DNA of 64,000 nucleotides from Aggregatimonas sangjinii (GTDB lineage Bacteria; Bacteroidota; Bacteroidia; Flavobacteriales; Flavobacteriaceae): NCBI RefSeq assembly GCF_005943945.1, contig NZ_CP040710.1, positions 2,711,501 to 2,775,500 of the forward strand, read 5' to 3'. Shown piece by piece: positions 52,312 to 64,000 of this stretch (position 1 is its first letter; each line of letters starts with the position of its first letter). The notes under the pieces were generated by a model. It saw only the letters and a program-made list of their open reading frames with translations, ran no database searches and was not told where the DNA came from. The position numbers and the translations under genes were made by a program.

Positions 52312-53518
52312 ACTACTTTTTTTCTTGGGATTCCTTTTTTGTGCCGTGTCATTTGCGCAGTTGGATACCTACGCCCATAAAATGGCGCTATCCGGAATTC
52401 AAGACCAATGGCACAAAGTGCAGTTGCCCGATGTCCTATTTGGAGAAGTCGCCCAAGAAATGAACGACCTTCGTATTTATGGTGTCGTCGATAGTGATAC
52501 TATTGAAGCGCCTTACCTATTGCACATCGCCTCCGGTGAAAAATTCCGTAAGCGAGTCGATTTCGAACTATTGAACGTAGCTTCGAATGCCAAAGGGCAT
52601 TACTTTACCTATAAAGTGAATACCCTGGAAGACCTCAATCAGATAAAACTCGACATTGCCAATGAAAATTACGATTGGAAGGTGGTCTTAGAAGGAAGCC
52701 AAAATCAAGACGAATGGTTCACTATTTTAAACGATTACCGCATCGTCGCCATTAAGAACGCACAGACCGATTATTCTTTTTCGGAGCTGAATTTCAGCAA
52801 TTCGGCATACCGTTATTACCGCTTGCTCATAAAGAATGCCGAGAAACCGAACATACGGGCCGCTAAAATAAGTGTAGATGATGAAATAAATGCCAAATAT
52901 CGTGAGTATACGGCAACCTACACCAGTATTCATGAAGAGGACAAACAGACCATTCTGGATATCGATTTTAAAAGACGTTTGCCTATCAGCATGCTACGAA
53001 TAGATGTGCAGAACGATGTCGATTATTACCGTCCCGTTGTAATTTCCTATCTCGCCGATAGCACACAAACGGAAAAAGGATGGCGCTACGGCTATCGCAA
53101 TTTAAGCTCGGGAACCTTAAGTTCTATCGAAGACAATACGTTCAGCTTTAAAAGTACGTTGACCCAAAAACTTCGGGTTACCGTTCAAAATCACGACAAT
53201 GAACCATTGAATATTGAAGGCGCTTCGGCAAAGGGATATGTACATGAACTCCTCGTCAGGTTTACCAAACCGGCAAGCTATTACTTGGCTTTCGGCAAGG
53301 CCAATGCTACGAAACCCCAGTACGACATTGCCCAGGCTGGTTCCCAGATTCCAACGAATCTTTCCTCATTGTCTTTAGGCGATATGCAGGACATTCCTAA
53401 AAAAGGAACCAAATTGGTTTCGCCACTTTTCGAAAACAAGTTTTGGCTTTGGGCCGTAATGGCGATCGTGATCTTAATGCTCGCCGGTATTACCCTAAGA
53501 ATGATTCAGAAGAAGTAG
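52301..53518 (+). CDS. DUF3999 family protein
   Basis: From ATG 52301 (MKNKLLFFLGF) it has 405 residues: a signal peptide (about 1-20, ending SFAQ), a large beta-rich extracytoplasmic region and one C-terminal membrane helix (KFWLWAVMAIVILMLAGITL). It starts inside the end of the DUF2339 gene, so translation is coupled. The pair likely forms a membrane complex with a periplasmic head, function unknown. Confidence 0.9.
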   Translation: MKNKLLFFLGFLFCAVSFAQLDTYAHKMALSGIQDQWHKVQLPDVLFGEVAQEMNDLRIYGVVDSDTIEAPYLLHIASGEKFRKRVDFELLNVASNAKGHYFTYKVNTLEDLNQIKLDIANENYDWKVVLEGSQNQDEWFTILNDYRIVAIKNAQTDYSFSELNFSNSAYRYYRLLIKNAEKPNIRAAKISVDDEINAKYREYTATYTSIHEEDKQTILDIDFKRRLPISMLRIDVQNDVDYYRPVVISYLADSTQTEKGWRYGYRNLSSGTLSSIEDNTFSFKSTLTQKLRVTVQNHDNEPLNIEGASAKGYVHELLVRFTKPASYYLAFGKANATKPQYDIAQAGSQIPTNLSSLSLGDMQDIPKKGTKLVSPLFENKFWLWAVMAIVILMLAGITLRMIQKK

Positions 53519-53601
53519 GGCGGTCCTGAATATGAATCCAGTGGGCTACGGTCAGCATTTAAAAGAGTAAATTAGCATACCACAGATTGTTGCTAATTTA
53601 A

Positions 53602-56583
<2,982 letters not shown>

Positions 56584-56596
56584 GCAACCGGCCACT

Positions 56597-58168
56597 ATGG
56601 AAAGTACCATTTCGAACATCGACATTGGCATTGTAATCTCCTATTTCCTAGTGGTACTCTTTATAGGACTATGGATTTCGCGCAAAACAAAAACGGGCGA
56701 AGACTTATTTCTGGGTGGGCGAACCTTTGGTTGGGGAATTATCGGCCTCTCTTTATTTGCTTCCAATATTTCGGGCTCGACCATTGTCGGTCTGGCCGGA
56801 GCTGCCTACACGACCGGAATCTCAAATTCCGTCTATGAATGGATGTCTGGAATCCCGTTAATTGTCGCGGCCTTGATTTTTATACCACTCTATTTAAGAA
56901 GTCAGATTACGACCATACCCGAATTTCTTCAACTTCGCTTTGATAGAAGGTCGCAGAAATTTTTCTCGATTATCACCATTTTTAGTACTATCATGATTGA
57001 AACTGCCGGTGCTCTTTACGCGGGTAGTTTAATATTGCAAACGTTTTTTCCCGATTTGGTGATGTGGCAAACGTCGTTGGTGTTGGCTGTGGTAGCCGGT
57101 ATTTATACGGCCGGCGGCGGTTTGAAAGCGGTGGTATACACCGATGCCATACAAGCGATCATACTCATAATCGGCTGTGGGGTCATTTCATGGATTCTTT
57201 TTGGAAAGTTGGACTACGATTGGAGTAAGGTGCTTGCTGCCGCTCCGGAAGGTCATTTTTCCGTGGTACGACCAATGGAGGATGAAGGATTGCCATGGCC
57301 CGGTCTTTTAATGGGTGTACCCTTTCTAGGCTTTTGGTACTGGTCTACCAACCAATATATCATTCAACGGGTATTAGGGGCAAGAGATATTCAACAAGCG
57401 CGTTGGGGCGTAATATTGGCGGGTTTCCTCAAGGTCATTCCGTTGTTTATCATGGTTTTCCCAGGGGCGATGGCCATCAGTCTATATCCTGATATTGCGA
57501 ATGGTGATGCCGTTTTTCCGACCTTGGTCACCAAGGTATTGCCTGTAGGCCTGGTCGGTTTGGTTTTGGCAGGCGTTATTTCAGCGATCATGTCAAGTGT
57601 TGATTCTGCGTTGAATTCTTCCTCTACCCTATTGGTTATCGACTTTATCAAACCGATCAAAAAGAATCTAACTGAAAAGGATATCGTCAAATACGGTAGG
57701 ATAAGCACCTTGATTTTTATGGTGATCGCGGCACTATGGGCCCCCCAAATTCAAAATTTTACGGGTCTATGGGATTACCTACAACAAATGTTCTCTATCA
57801 TCGTACCGCCAATTGCGGTCATTTTTCTTGTTGGAGTATTTTTTAAAAGAGGAAATGGCGATGGGGCATTTTGGACTTTGGTCATTGGAACATTGGCCGG
57901 TATTGCGCTTTTCGTGTTGGAACAATTTGACCTCTGGCACCTTCATTATACCATGAACGTCGGTCTGATGATTTTACTTTCGACAGTTATCTTTGTCGCG
58001 GTAAGTCTACTGACCACTGCACCGGATGCCGAGAAGATAAAATTACTTACCTATAGGAGGGAATTATTGATGGACGGTTTTCAGAATGTGCCCTGGTACA
58101 AAAACTACCTATACCAAATCGTAGTGCTGGTCATTATTATTACCTACATTCTAATTTGGTTGTGGTAA
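56597..58168 (+). CDS. Sodium:solute symporter (SSS/SGLT family)
   Basis: A 523-residue inner-membrane carrier with about 14 helices. SGLT-type marks include WISRKTKTGEDLFLGGRTFGWGIIGLSLFASNISGSTIVG near the start (sodium site region), TAGGGLKAVVYTDAIQAIILI, and FWYWSTNQYIIQRVLGARD. It is 13 bp downstream of the GH2 gene, so it likely brings in the galactoside that the enzyme cleaves. Confidence 0.94.
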   Translation: MESTISNIDIGIVISYFLVVLFIGLWISRKTKTGEDLFLGGRTFGWGIIGLSLFASNISGSTIVGLAGAAYTTGISNSVYEWMSGIPLIVAALIFIPLYLRSQITTIPEFLQLRFDRRSQKFFSIITIFSTIMIETAGALYAGSLILQTFFPDLVMWQTSLVLAVVAGIYTAGGGLKAVVYTDAIQAIILIIGCGVISWILFGKLDYDWSKVLAAAPEGHFSVVRPMEDEGLPWPGLLMGVPFLGFWYWSTNQYIIQRVLGARDIQQARWGVILAGFLKVIPLFIMVFPGAMAISLYPDIANGDAVFPTLVTKVLPVGLVGLVLAGVISAIMSSVDSALNSSSTLLVIDFIKPIKKNLTEKDIVKYGRISTLIFMVIAALWAPQIQNFTGLWDYLQQMFSIIVPPIAVIFLVGVFFKRGNGDGAFWTLVIGTLAGIALFVLEQFDLWHLHYTMNVGLMILLSTVIFVAVSLLTTAPDAEKIKLLTYRRELLMDGFQNVPWYKNYLYQIVVLVIIITYILIWLW

Positions 58169-58275
58169 ATTAACCCCAGGGCGAGCCTTGGAACAACTTG
58201 CCCGACAGCAGTCATGCCCGCCTGCCGGTCGGACAGCTTCAAATCTCGATTATCTAGTAAAACCGTGAAACTGAA

Positions 58276-59010
58276 ATGAGCGAACCCAAACAGACCCGAA
58301 TCAACAAATACCTTAGCGAAGTCGGGTACTGCTCACGCCGTGCCGCGGATAAGCTTATCGAGCAAGGTAGGGTAATGATCAACGGGAGAGTACCCGAAAT
58401 GGGCACCAAAATTACCGATGGTGATGAAGTTCGTGTAAACGGGCAACTTATTACCGAGCCAAAGGAAAAACCGGTCTACCTCGCTTTCAACAAGCCCATT
58501 GGTATCGTATGCACCACAGATTCCCGCGTTGAAAAGGATAACATCATCGATTTTATCAACTATCCCAAACGTATTTTTCCTATCGGCAGGCTTGATAAGC
58601 CCAGCGAGGGACTCATCTTTTTGACCAACGACGGCGACATTGTGAACAAGATCCTACGCGCTCGAAATCAGCATGAAAAAGAATATATCGTAACCGTAGA
58701 TAAACCTATTACGCAACAATTCCTGCAACAAATGCGCAATGGTATCCCGATTTTAGATACCGTAACAAGAAAATGTGAAGTTGAGCAGTTAGATGTTCAC
58801 GAATTCAAAATTATTCTGACCCAAGGGCTGAACCGGCAGATAAGACGCATGTGCGAGTATTTGCACTACAACGTTACAAAACTGAAACGTGTGCGGATCA
58901 TGAACGTTAAACTAGACGTTCCCGTCGGGAAGTGGCGTCATCTGACCGATATGGAGATGGAAGAAATCAACCGCTTGGTGGCGCATTCTTCAAAGACTTT
59001 TGACGGTTAG
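58276..59010 (+). CDS. rluF: 23S rRNA pseudouridine synthase, RluF type
   Basis: A 244-residue RNA-modifying enzyme. An N-terminal S4 domain ([27 protein letters not shown]) is followed by the RsuA/RluB catalytic domain with [13 protein letters not shown], the catalytic Asp in [21 protein letters not shown] and [18 protein letters not shown]. RluF acts on U2604 in E. coli. The family is certain, the exact target uridine less so. It stands alone. Confidence 0.93.
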   Translation: MSEPKQTRINKYLSEVGYCSRRAADKLIEQGRVMINGRVPEMGTKITDGDEVRVNGQLITEPKEKPVYLAFNKPIGIVCTTDSRVEKDNIIDFINYPKRIFPIGRLDKPSEGLIFLTNDGDIVNKILRARNQHEKEYIVTVDKPITQQFLQQMRNGIPILDTVTRKCEVEQLDVHEFKIILTQGLNRQIRRMCEYLHYNVTKLKRVRIMNVKLDVPVGKWRHLTDMEMEEINRLVAHSSKTFDG

Positions 59011-59083
59011 CTAGGCATCCCCCTACATAAAGAGACAGCCTTCAGATGGGTATCCGCTATATTTGAGCGACTTAAAAAATGTT

Positions 59084-60190
59084 ATGAACTGGGTAATCGT
59101 GCTCTTTCTCTTTTTCGTTTTTCTGGGCGTGCTGCTCTCGATATTGTTTCTTTTAAAAAGAAAAGGAAACAAGTTCGCCAATCGAATTCTCGCCCTATAT
59201 ACCTTCTTGTTCGCTTTTGAAATGTTGAATAATTGCCTGCGCTGGTCGCAATGGCTGTACACTAGGGAATTCATTCATCTAGACTTGACCCATTTTCCAC
59301 TTTGGACGATTTACGGGCCATTGCTGTTTATATACGTTCGCAACGTGCTGAAAGGAACACATTTTCGAATTACAGATCTGCTGTTTCTAATTCCTCCGTT
59401 CGGTATCATCGCGTTGGTATCCCCTTTCTACTTATTGGATACCACGACCAAAGTAGAAGTTGTCACCGCTGGACGCACCTGGGATTATGCAATTTTCCCT
59501 AGCTACGCCATATGGCTCGTGATAGCGTTGATGTTTTTCTACGCCTTACTTACCTATTTTACCTTCGGACAGCATCGACGTTTGGGCTTTCGGGAAAATC
59601 GTTGGCTAAAGTGGTTCGTAGCTTCGTATTCGGGTTTCGCATTTGCCTTTGCCCTCTATATTTTCTTGGTGCGTTTTCAGTTGATGGATGCTTCCTACGA
59701 TTACCTGGTAGATATCGCCATCGTATTTTTTATCGGGATGCTAGCCTTCTTCGGATTTGTGCAGCCAGAGGTTTTCGAAGGGAAATCCATAGAAAAAATA
59801 CTTCCTTTTGTCAAATACAGAAAGACGGGGCTGTCGGATGCGCTTTCGCTGGAAATGAAACACAAACTTATCCGCATTATGGAAACTGAAAAACCCTACC
59901 TCAACCACGAACTTCGACTGGACGATTTATCACGTTTAATGAATCTTTCAAGAAATCATACCTCCCAAATCGTAAACGAGCACTTTAACCTCTCCTTTTT
60001 TGATTTTATCAATAAATATCGGGTAAAAGATGCCAAAAATCTTTTGATGAACAACGAGTTGAACAAACTGACCACGACCCAAATCGCCTACGATGTCGGG
60101 TTCAACAACCGGGCTTCGTTCTACAAAGCCTTTAAAAAATTCACCGAATACAACCCATCGGCCTATCTTGAACAGGCCACGGGTTCTTGA
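59084..60190 (+). CDS. Membrane-anchored AraC-family transcriptional regulator
   Basis: A 368-residue protein from ATG 59084 (MNWVIVLFLFF), preferred to a TTG at 59063. The first 230 residues are membrane helices (about seven) as in Bacteroidota AraC regulators with integral sensor domains. The C-terminal AraC DNA-binding domain (about 262-362) shows LRLDDLSRLMNLSRNHTSQIVNE and TTQIAYDVGFNNRASFYKAFKKFT. The signal is unknown. It is monocistronic and not obviously linked to neighbours. Confidence 0.9.
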   Translation: MNWVIVLFLFFVFLGVLLSILFLLKRKGNKFANRILALYTFLFAFEMLNNCLRWSQWLYTREFIHLDLTHFPLWTIYGPLLFIYVRNVLKGTHFRITDLLFLIPPFGIIALVSPFYLLDTTTKVEVVTAGRTWDYAIFPSYAIWLVIALMFFYALLTYFTFGQHRRLGFRENRWLKWFVASYSGFAFAFALYIFLVRFQLMDASYDYLVDIAIVFFIGMLAFFGFVQPEVFEGKSIEKILPFVKYRKTGLSDALSLEMKHKLIRIMETEKPYLNHELRLDDLSRLMNLSRNHTSQIVNEHFNLSFFDFINKYRVKDAKNLLMNNELNKLTTTQIAYDVGFNNRASFYKAFKKFTEYNPSAYLEQATGS

Positions 60191-60409
60191 GTCAGGCCTT
60201 AGTGACCAGGAGCAAACCATTCAAGAGAACGGTACGCAACAAATGTTCAGGCACCAGTCCAACCACGGATGATTTTGAAACAAATCAGTTAAACGAGTAA
60301 GATCATCCTGAAATTTTATCGCCCAAAACTGTAAGGGTTTATAGAAAGAGACACTATTTATAACATATGTCATTACTTTCAACTCATAAAACAGGATTCA
60401 AAAGAGAAA

Positions 60410-61036
60410 ATGAAACTTTTTCAAATGGGTATACTGCTATTCCTAATCACGTGCTGCTCCGAAAAAGAGTCGGTAACACAGGTGCAGGAATTGGATAGTA
60501 ATGGAGGCAAACTGGCCGCTGGTTGTCCGGATGCCCAGTATGACGATTGGCGGAGCTCTGAATACGTATTGCCCTATCGCGTCGGTGAGTCCTATGTGGT
60601 CAATTTAAGTCATTGTGCCGGTTCGTACCACAGTGTCGGTCAACCCGATCAATTTGCGATAGATTTCGAGATGCCCATCGGAACGTCCATAATGGCAGCG
60701 AGAGACGGACGCGTAGTGTACGTTGAAACTTCCGGCAGGGATGGTGGTTTTCCTAATAATGTCGTGGTTGTAAGGCATAACGATACTACCTTTGCCCAAT
60801 ACATGCATTTAACGCAAGATGGGGCATTCGTACGCGTGGGCGACACTATTCAACAAGGGCAGGAAATCGCTTTAAGTGGTAATACAGGCCTCGCCGGGTA
60901 TCCACATTTGCATTTTGTAGTCACCCAGGGAGATTATAATTATCCGTACATATCGATTCCGACAACCTTTAAAAATACGGTTTCAAACGAAAGAAGTTTA
61001 GCTTCTTGGACGAGATATACAGCGTTATCCTATTAG
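60410..61036 (+). CDS. M23-family peptidase, predicted lipoprotein
   Basis: A 208-residue exported protein: N-terminal lipobox-like LLFLITCCSE. The LytM core has FAIDFEMPIGTSIMAARDGRVVYVE, FAQYMHLTQDGAFVRVGDTI and the zinc HxH in AGYPHLHFVV. The first zinc His is displaced (YHSVGQPDQFAIDF), so zinc binding deserves caution. It probably trims peptidoglycan; it is monocistronic. Confidence 0.85.
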   Translation: MKLFQMGILLFLITCCSEKESVTQVQELDSNGGKLAAGCPDAQYDDWRSSEYVLPYRVGESYVVNLSHCAGSYHSVGQPDQFAIDFEMPIGTSIMAARDGRVVYVETSGRDGGFPNNVVVVRHNDTTFAQYMHLTQDGAFVRVGDTIQQGQEIALSGNTGLAGYPHLHFVVTQGDYNYPYISIPTTFKNTVSNERSLASWTRYTALSY

Positions 61037-61124
61037 CGTCCCGCATAATCATAAATAATATTAACACAAATAATAGATTAAAAATCTTAACTTTATAAGT
61101 AGTAGTCATTTAAAATCAATTGTC

Positions 61125-62447
61125 ATGAAAACAAAACAAATATATCATCGCCTAAAGTCCGTTTATGCAGCGGGGCTGTTCGCCATTCTGCTTTTGGGAG
61201 GAACCCAGGTCGCCCTCGGGTTTCAAGAGCAACAACAAGAAACGACCCTAAAACAATACAAAGGGGAGGTACTGGACGCAGATACCAAGCGACCCTTGGT
61301 CTTCGCCACACTTTCTTTAGAAGGTACAAATGTAAGTACGGTGAGTAATACTGAAGGAGAGTTCGCGCTCAAGATTCCTAAAGAAATTACGGAAGGTAGT
61401 GTTAAGGTCTCTTTTTTGGGGTACAAGTCGAAATCCATTCCCTTGGCACAATTTTCGGCCGAAGACAACCAGATTTTTATGGAGGTGTCGGTTTTGAAAC
61501 TTACCGAAGTGAATCTAAGCATCCCGAAAGATGCCAGGGCCCTCGTAAAAGAAACGTTGAAACGAAAGGGAGAGAATTATTTTGACGACCCGACCTTAAT
61601 GACCGCATTTTACAGGGAGACCATTAAAAAGCGAAGAAAGAACGTCTCGCTTTCCGAGGCCGTTGTCAATATTTACAAGACGCCCTATGACTCCGATCGA
61701 AGGGACGCCATGCAGCTGTATAAATCGAGAAAGAGTACAGACTATTCCCGTATGGACACCGTTGCGCTGAAACTGCAAGGTGGCCCCTTTAATGCGCTGC
61801 TGGTTGATATCATGAAATACCCCGAATATATTTTTACCGATGCGACTATCGAAGATTATGATTTTAAGTTCGAGCGTTCAACCCGGGAAGATGGCAAATT
61901 GCTCTATGTGGTAGAATTTGATCAAAAGGAAAACATCATAGAGCCCATGTATAAAGGAAAACTTTATATAGACGCGGATAAAAAAGTGCTGCAAAGCGCG
62001 ATTTACGAACTAAATATTACGAATAAGGAAATCGCCTCAAAAATGTTCGTTCGCAGAAAACCTAGAAACGCCAATGTTTACCCTACAGAAGTGGCTTACC
62101 GTATCGACTACCGTGAAAAAAACGGAAAGTGGTACTATGGGTATAGCAACGTACTGCTAGAGTTCAAAATAAATTGGGACAAGAGACTTTTCAATTCGGT
62201 TTATAGCATGACCTGTGAAATGGCGGTCACTGATTGGGAAAAGAACCTTAGCGGAAAATTACCGAAGTCAAAGGAAAGAATGAAATCATCTATAATCTTA
62301 AGCGACGAAGCGGTAGGCTTTGCAGATCCCAATTTTTGGGGCGAATATAATATTATAGAACCCGAGAAATCGATTGAGTCGGCAATTCGTAAGATTCAAA
62401 GGCAACTGAGGAGAGCTAGAGAAGACGGAGGTACTTCAACCCCGTAA
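61125..62447 (+). CDS. Secreted protein with carboxypeptidase-regulatory-like domain
   Basis: A 440-residue protein with a signal peptide (about 1-35, ending ALGFQEQ). The first domain (45-130) is the CarboxypepD_reg-like fold of Bacteroidota (YKGEVLDADTKRPLVFATLSLEGTNVSTVSNTEGEFALKIP). The remainder is beta-rich with basic stretches and a charged C-terminus. Its size and make-up resemble the DUF5686-type or TonB-receptor-associated family, but no TonB receptor follows. It converges with the fasciclin gene across a strong terminator. Confidence 0.8.
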   Translation: MKTKQIYHRLKSVYAAGLFAILLLGGTQVALGFQEQQQETTLKQYKGEVLDADTKRPLVFATLSLEGTNVSTVSNTEGEFALKIPKEITEGSVKVSFLGYKSKSIPLAQFSAEDNQIFMEVSVLKLTEVNLSIPKDARALVKETLKRKGENYFDDPTLMTAFYRETIKKRRKNVSLSEAVVNIYKTPYDSDRRDAMQLYKSRKSTDYSRMDTVALKLQGGPFNALLVDIMKYPEYIFTDATIEDYDFKFERSTREDGKLLYVVEFDQKENIIEPMYKGKLYIDADKKVLQSAIYELNITNKEIASKMFVRRKPRNANVYPTEVAYRIDYREKNGKWYYGYSNVLLEFKINWDKRLFNSVYSMTCEMAVTDWEKNLSGKLPKSKERMKSSIILSDEAVGFADPNFWGEYNIIEPEKSIESAIRKIQRQLRRAREDGGTSTP

Positions 62448-62472
62448 AGAAATCGTTTGCTCTCAAAAAAAA

Positions 62473-62500
62473 ACCGCCACATATAAAAATATGTGGCGGT
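62473..62500. terminator. Bidirectional rho-independent terminator
   Basis: A perfect 12-bp stem (ACCGCCACATAT / ATATGTGGCGGT) with an AAAA loop, an A-run on one side and a T-run on the other. It lies between two convergent genes and serves both. Confidence 0.93.
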
Positions 62501-62521
62501 TTTTTAATTCTTCAATGCTAT

Positions 62522-63037
62522 TTACATTGGCATTACAACGGTATCGATTGCATGAATGACACCATTACTAGCGGGTACATCGGCCATTACTACTGTAGAA
62601 CGACCGCCTTTGGCATCCGTTAAAATAACCTTCTCGCCTTCTAGCGATAATAGGATTACCCCACCTTGCACTGTTTCGATTGCGAATGAACCATTGCTTC
62701 CTTTTATGGCCTCTATAACGGCTGCAGCGTCATATTTCCCGGCTACAACGTGGTACGTTAAAACACCGATGAGCGCTTTTTCACTTGCCGGCTCCAAAAG
62801 ATTTGATACCGTACCATCGGGTAGTTTGGCAAAAGCATCATTTGTTGGGGCAAAAACGGTAAATGGCCCTTCAGAACTCAATGTTCCGACCAAATCAGCT
62901 GACTTAACAGCAGTTACAAGCGTACTAAAATTTTCATTTCCTGCGGCGACCCCTACAATGTTCTCGGTCTGTGCGAAAGATGTTGTACCGACAAATAATA
63001 ATAGTGCGGCACCCAATGCAATTTTCATGTTTTTCAT
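62522..63037 (-). CDS. Fasciclin-domain secreted protein
   Basis: A 171-residue protein from ATG 63037 (MKNMKIALGAALLLFVGTTSFAQ; signal peptide ends FAQ). One fasciclin (FAS1) domain covers the rest: NFSTLVTAVKSADLVGTLSSEGPFTVFAPTNDAFAKLP, LTYHVVAGKYDAAAVIEAI, and VIHAIDTVVMP. FAS1 domains act in adhesion or surface binding. An upstream frame to 63091 lacks a signal and is ignored. It shares the terminator with the gene on the other strand. Confidence 0.94.
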   Translation of the reverse strand: MKNMKIALGAALLLFVGTTSFAQTENIVGVAAGNENFSTLVTAVKSADLVGTLSSEGPFTVFAPTNDAFAKLPDGTVSNLLEPASEKALIGVLTYHVVAGKYDAAAVIEAIKGSNGSFAIETVQGGVILLSLEGEKVILTDAKGGRSTVVMADVPASNGVIHAIDTVVMPM

Positions 63038-63058
63038 AATGTGTTTTTTAATTCGATT

Positions 63059-63094
63059 CAAATGTACTTGGAAACGAAGCACACGGTTCATAAA
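63059..63094 (-). promoter_or_regulatory. Possible promoter of the fasciclin gene
   Basis: On the minus strand TACATTTG (63059-63066) matches TAnnTTTG and lies 21 bp before the start codon. A TTTATG at about 63089-63094 could serve as a -33 element. The assignment is tentative. Confidence 0.4.
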
Positions 63095-63279
63095 TTTTGT
63101 TTAATTTTTTGTTCAAAAAGTTAAACATTTCAAAAAAGAAAGGAAAGCGGTAGCTCCCCGATTTCATACATTGGGGTTTATTGCGGTCTGCAGTGCCAAG
63201 TTCCTAAGTGGTTTTTGTGGACTGGGGATATATACCCGTGCTTGTGGACCTCTGGAATAATTTGTAAAAAAGAAAGGAT

Positions 63280-64000
63280 TTAATGCGCTACCTCGCTGGT
63301 GAACTTCAACCTGTATAACCGTAGTTCCTCATCTTCGTAGTCCCCGTCGAATTCAGCCGAAGCCACCTCAATATCGTCGCTTTCCGCTTCGATAAAATAA
63401 TCGTGTAATTCTTCCTGCTGCTCTTCATCGAAGAGTTCGTCTATCCAATAGGCGATATTCAATTTGGTGCCGCTGAAAACGATTTGTTCCATTTCCTTAA
63501 TCAATTCGGGCAACTCGAGCCCCTTCGCCGAGGCAATATCATCCAGTGGTAGCTTTCGATCAACGTTTTGGATGATATATAATTTTAAACCGGAATTCGC
63601 ACCGGTGGTCTTCACCACAAGATCCTCCGGACGAATAATCTCGTTTTCTTCAACATAGTCCGCAATAAATGTCACGAAGGGCTTACCGTACTTTCTCGCC
63701 TTGCCTTCACCTACCCCGTGAATATTCTGTAATTCCTCCATGGAAATAGGATACTTTAACGCCATATCCTCCAAGGAGGGATCTTGAAAAACAACATACG
63801 GAGGAACGCTTAGCTTATCGGCCTGTTTTTTTCGGAGGTCTTTCAACTGTTTCAACAACTTTTCGTCACTAACGCCACCACTTCGGGAAGCACTGACGAT
63901 GGCATCGTTCTCCGCCGCACCGTACACATGGTCTTTCGTCATCATAAACGAATGGGGCTGTTTCAGAAAAGCCTTCCCTTTATCGGTAACATGCAATACG
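63280..64000 (-). CDS. recQ: ATP-dependent DNA helicase RecQ, C-terminal part (cut by right edge)
   Basis: About 240 residues open to the right edge; the start lies beyond the window. The RQC winged-helix remnant (LHVTDKGKAFLKQPHSFMM) is followed by an HRDC domain (LLKQLKDLRKKQADKLSVPPYVVFQDPSLEDMALKYPISMEELQNIHGVGEGKARKYG) with PPYVVFQD and the HGVGEGK helix-hairpin. A further flavobacterial-type tail with acidic stretches closes the protein. RecQ unwinds DNA for repair; the helicase motifs are off the window. Confidence 0.85.
   Translation of the reverse strand, partial: VLHVTDKGKAFLKQPHSFMMTKDHVYGAAENDAIVSASRSGGVSDEKLLKQLKDLRKKQADKLSVPPYVVFQDPSLEDMALKYPISMEELQNIHGVGEGKARKYGKPFVTFIADYVEENEIIRPEDLVVKTTGANSGLKLYIIQNVDRKLPLDDIASAKGLELPELIKEMEQIVFSGTKLNIAYWIDELFDEEQQEELHDYFIEAESDDIEVASAEFDGDYEDEELRLYRLKFTSEVAH

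Overview
The window looks like chromosome from a marine member of the Flavobacteriaceae (Bacteroidota), broadly Maribacter/Zobellia/Arenibacter-like. This is inferred from the Bacteroidota-type conjugation proteins (TraG, TraM, MobC-like coupling protein), the MerR-crtI-crtB-crtZ carotenoid operon, paired surface PPIases next to MoxR, the LacI/SLC45-type MFS/VOC/GH13 alpha-glucoside operon, the vanadium haloperoxidase-like protein and weak Shine-Dalgarno signals. The species cannot be named from sequence alone.

Layout. 1-5.7 kb: minus-strand part of a conjugation module (coupling protein, M23 peptidase, TraM, TraG running off the left edge), with no relaxase beside it. 5.7-12.2 kb: an acyltransferase, a LytTR response regulator with a TPR histidine kinase, and an ECF sigma factor, separated by long AT-rich gaps. 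12.2-16.8 kb: an alpha-glucoside operon (LacI repressor, MFS transporter, VOC protein, GH13 glucosidase) with two matching LacI-type palindromes, one before the regulator and one before the transporter.

17.1-28.2 kb is the unusual part: a run of plus-strand genes with little resemblance to ordinary flavobacterial housekeeping. It holds a 729-aa protein with a late membrane hairpin and a 1362-aa protein that I read as a trehalose-6-phosphate synthase (GT20) fused to a HAD trehalose-phosphate phosphatase. The fusion carries a helical insertion of more than 200 residues between the two synthase half-domains and a further C-terminal region. Then come a small helical protein and a two-ORF locus in which a 228-aa N-terminal part is separated by a single in-frame TAA from a 707-aa alpha-solenoid of about twelve 32-33-residue repeats beginning with Cys-Pro. 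A class I methyltransferase ends the run. I consider this the candidate undescribed system.

28.4-36.2 kb: accessory metabolism (vanadium haloperoxidase/PAP2-like protein, pirin, CorA, zinc metallopeptidase, 3-dehydro-L-gulonate dehydrogenase) with decayed pieces, including a truncated altronate dehydratase. At 36.2 kb tRNA-Leu(GAG) is followed by three tandem ~94-bp units, each holding a terminator hairpin and a degenerate copy of the tRNA 3' end.

36.8-49.7 kb: carotenoid operon under a CarH/LitR-like MerR regulator, a cysteine-less thioredoxin-fold protein, aconitase, MoxR, two PPIases and small enzymes. 49.9-64 kb: DUF2339/DUF3999 membrane pair, GH2 beta-galactosidase with an SSS-family symporter, RluF-like pseudouridine synthase, membrane AraC regulator, M23 lipoprotein, a carboxypeptidase-regulatory-domain protein, fasciclin-domain protein, and the C-terminal part of RecQ at the right edge.
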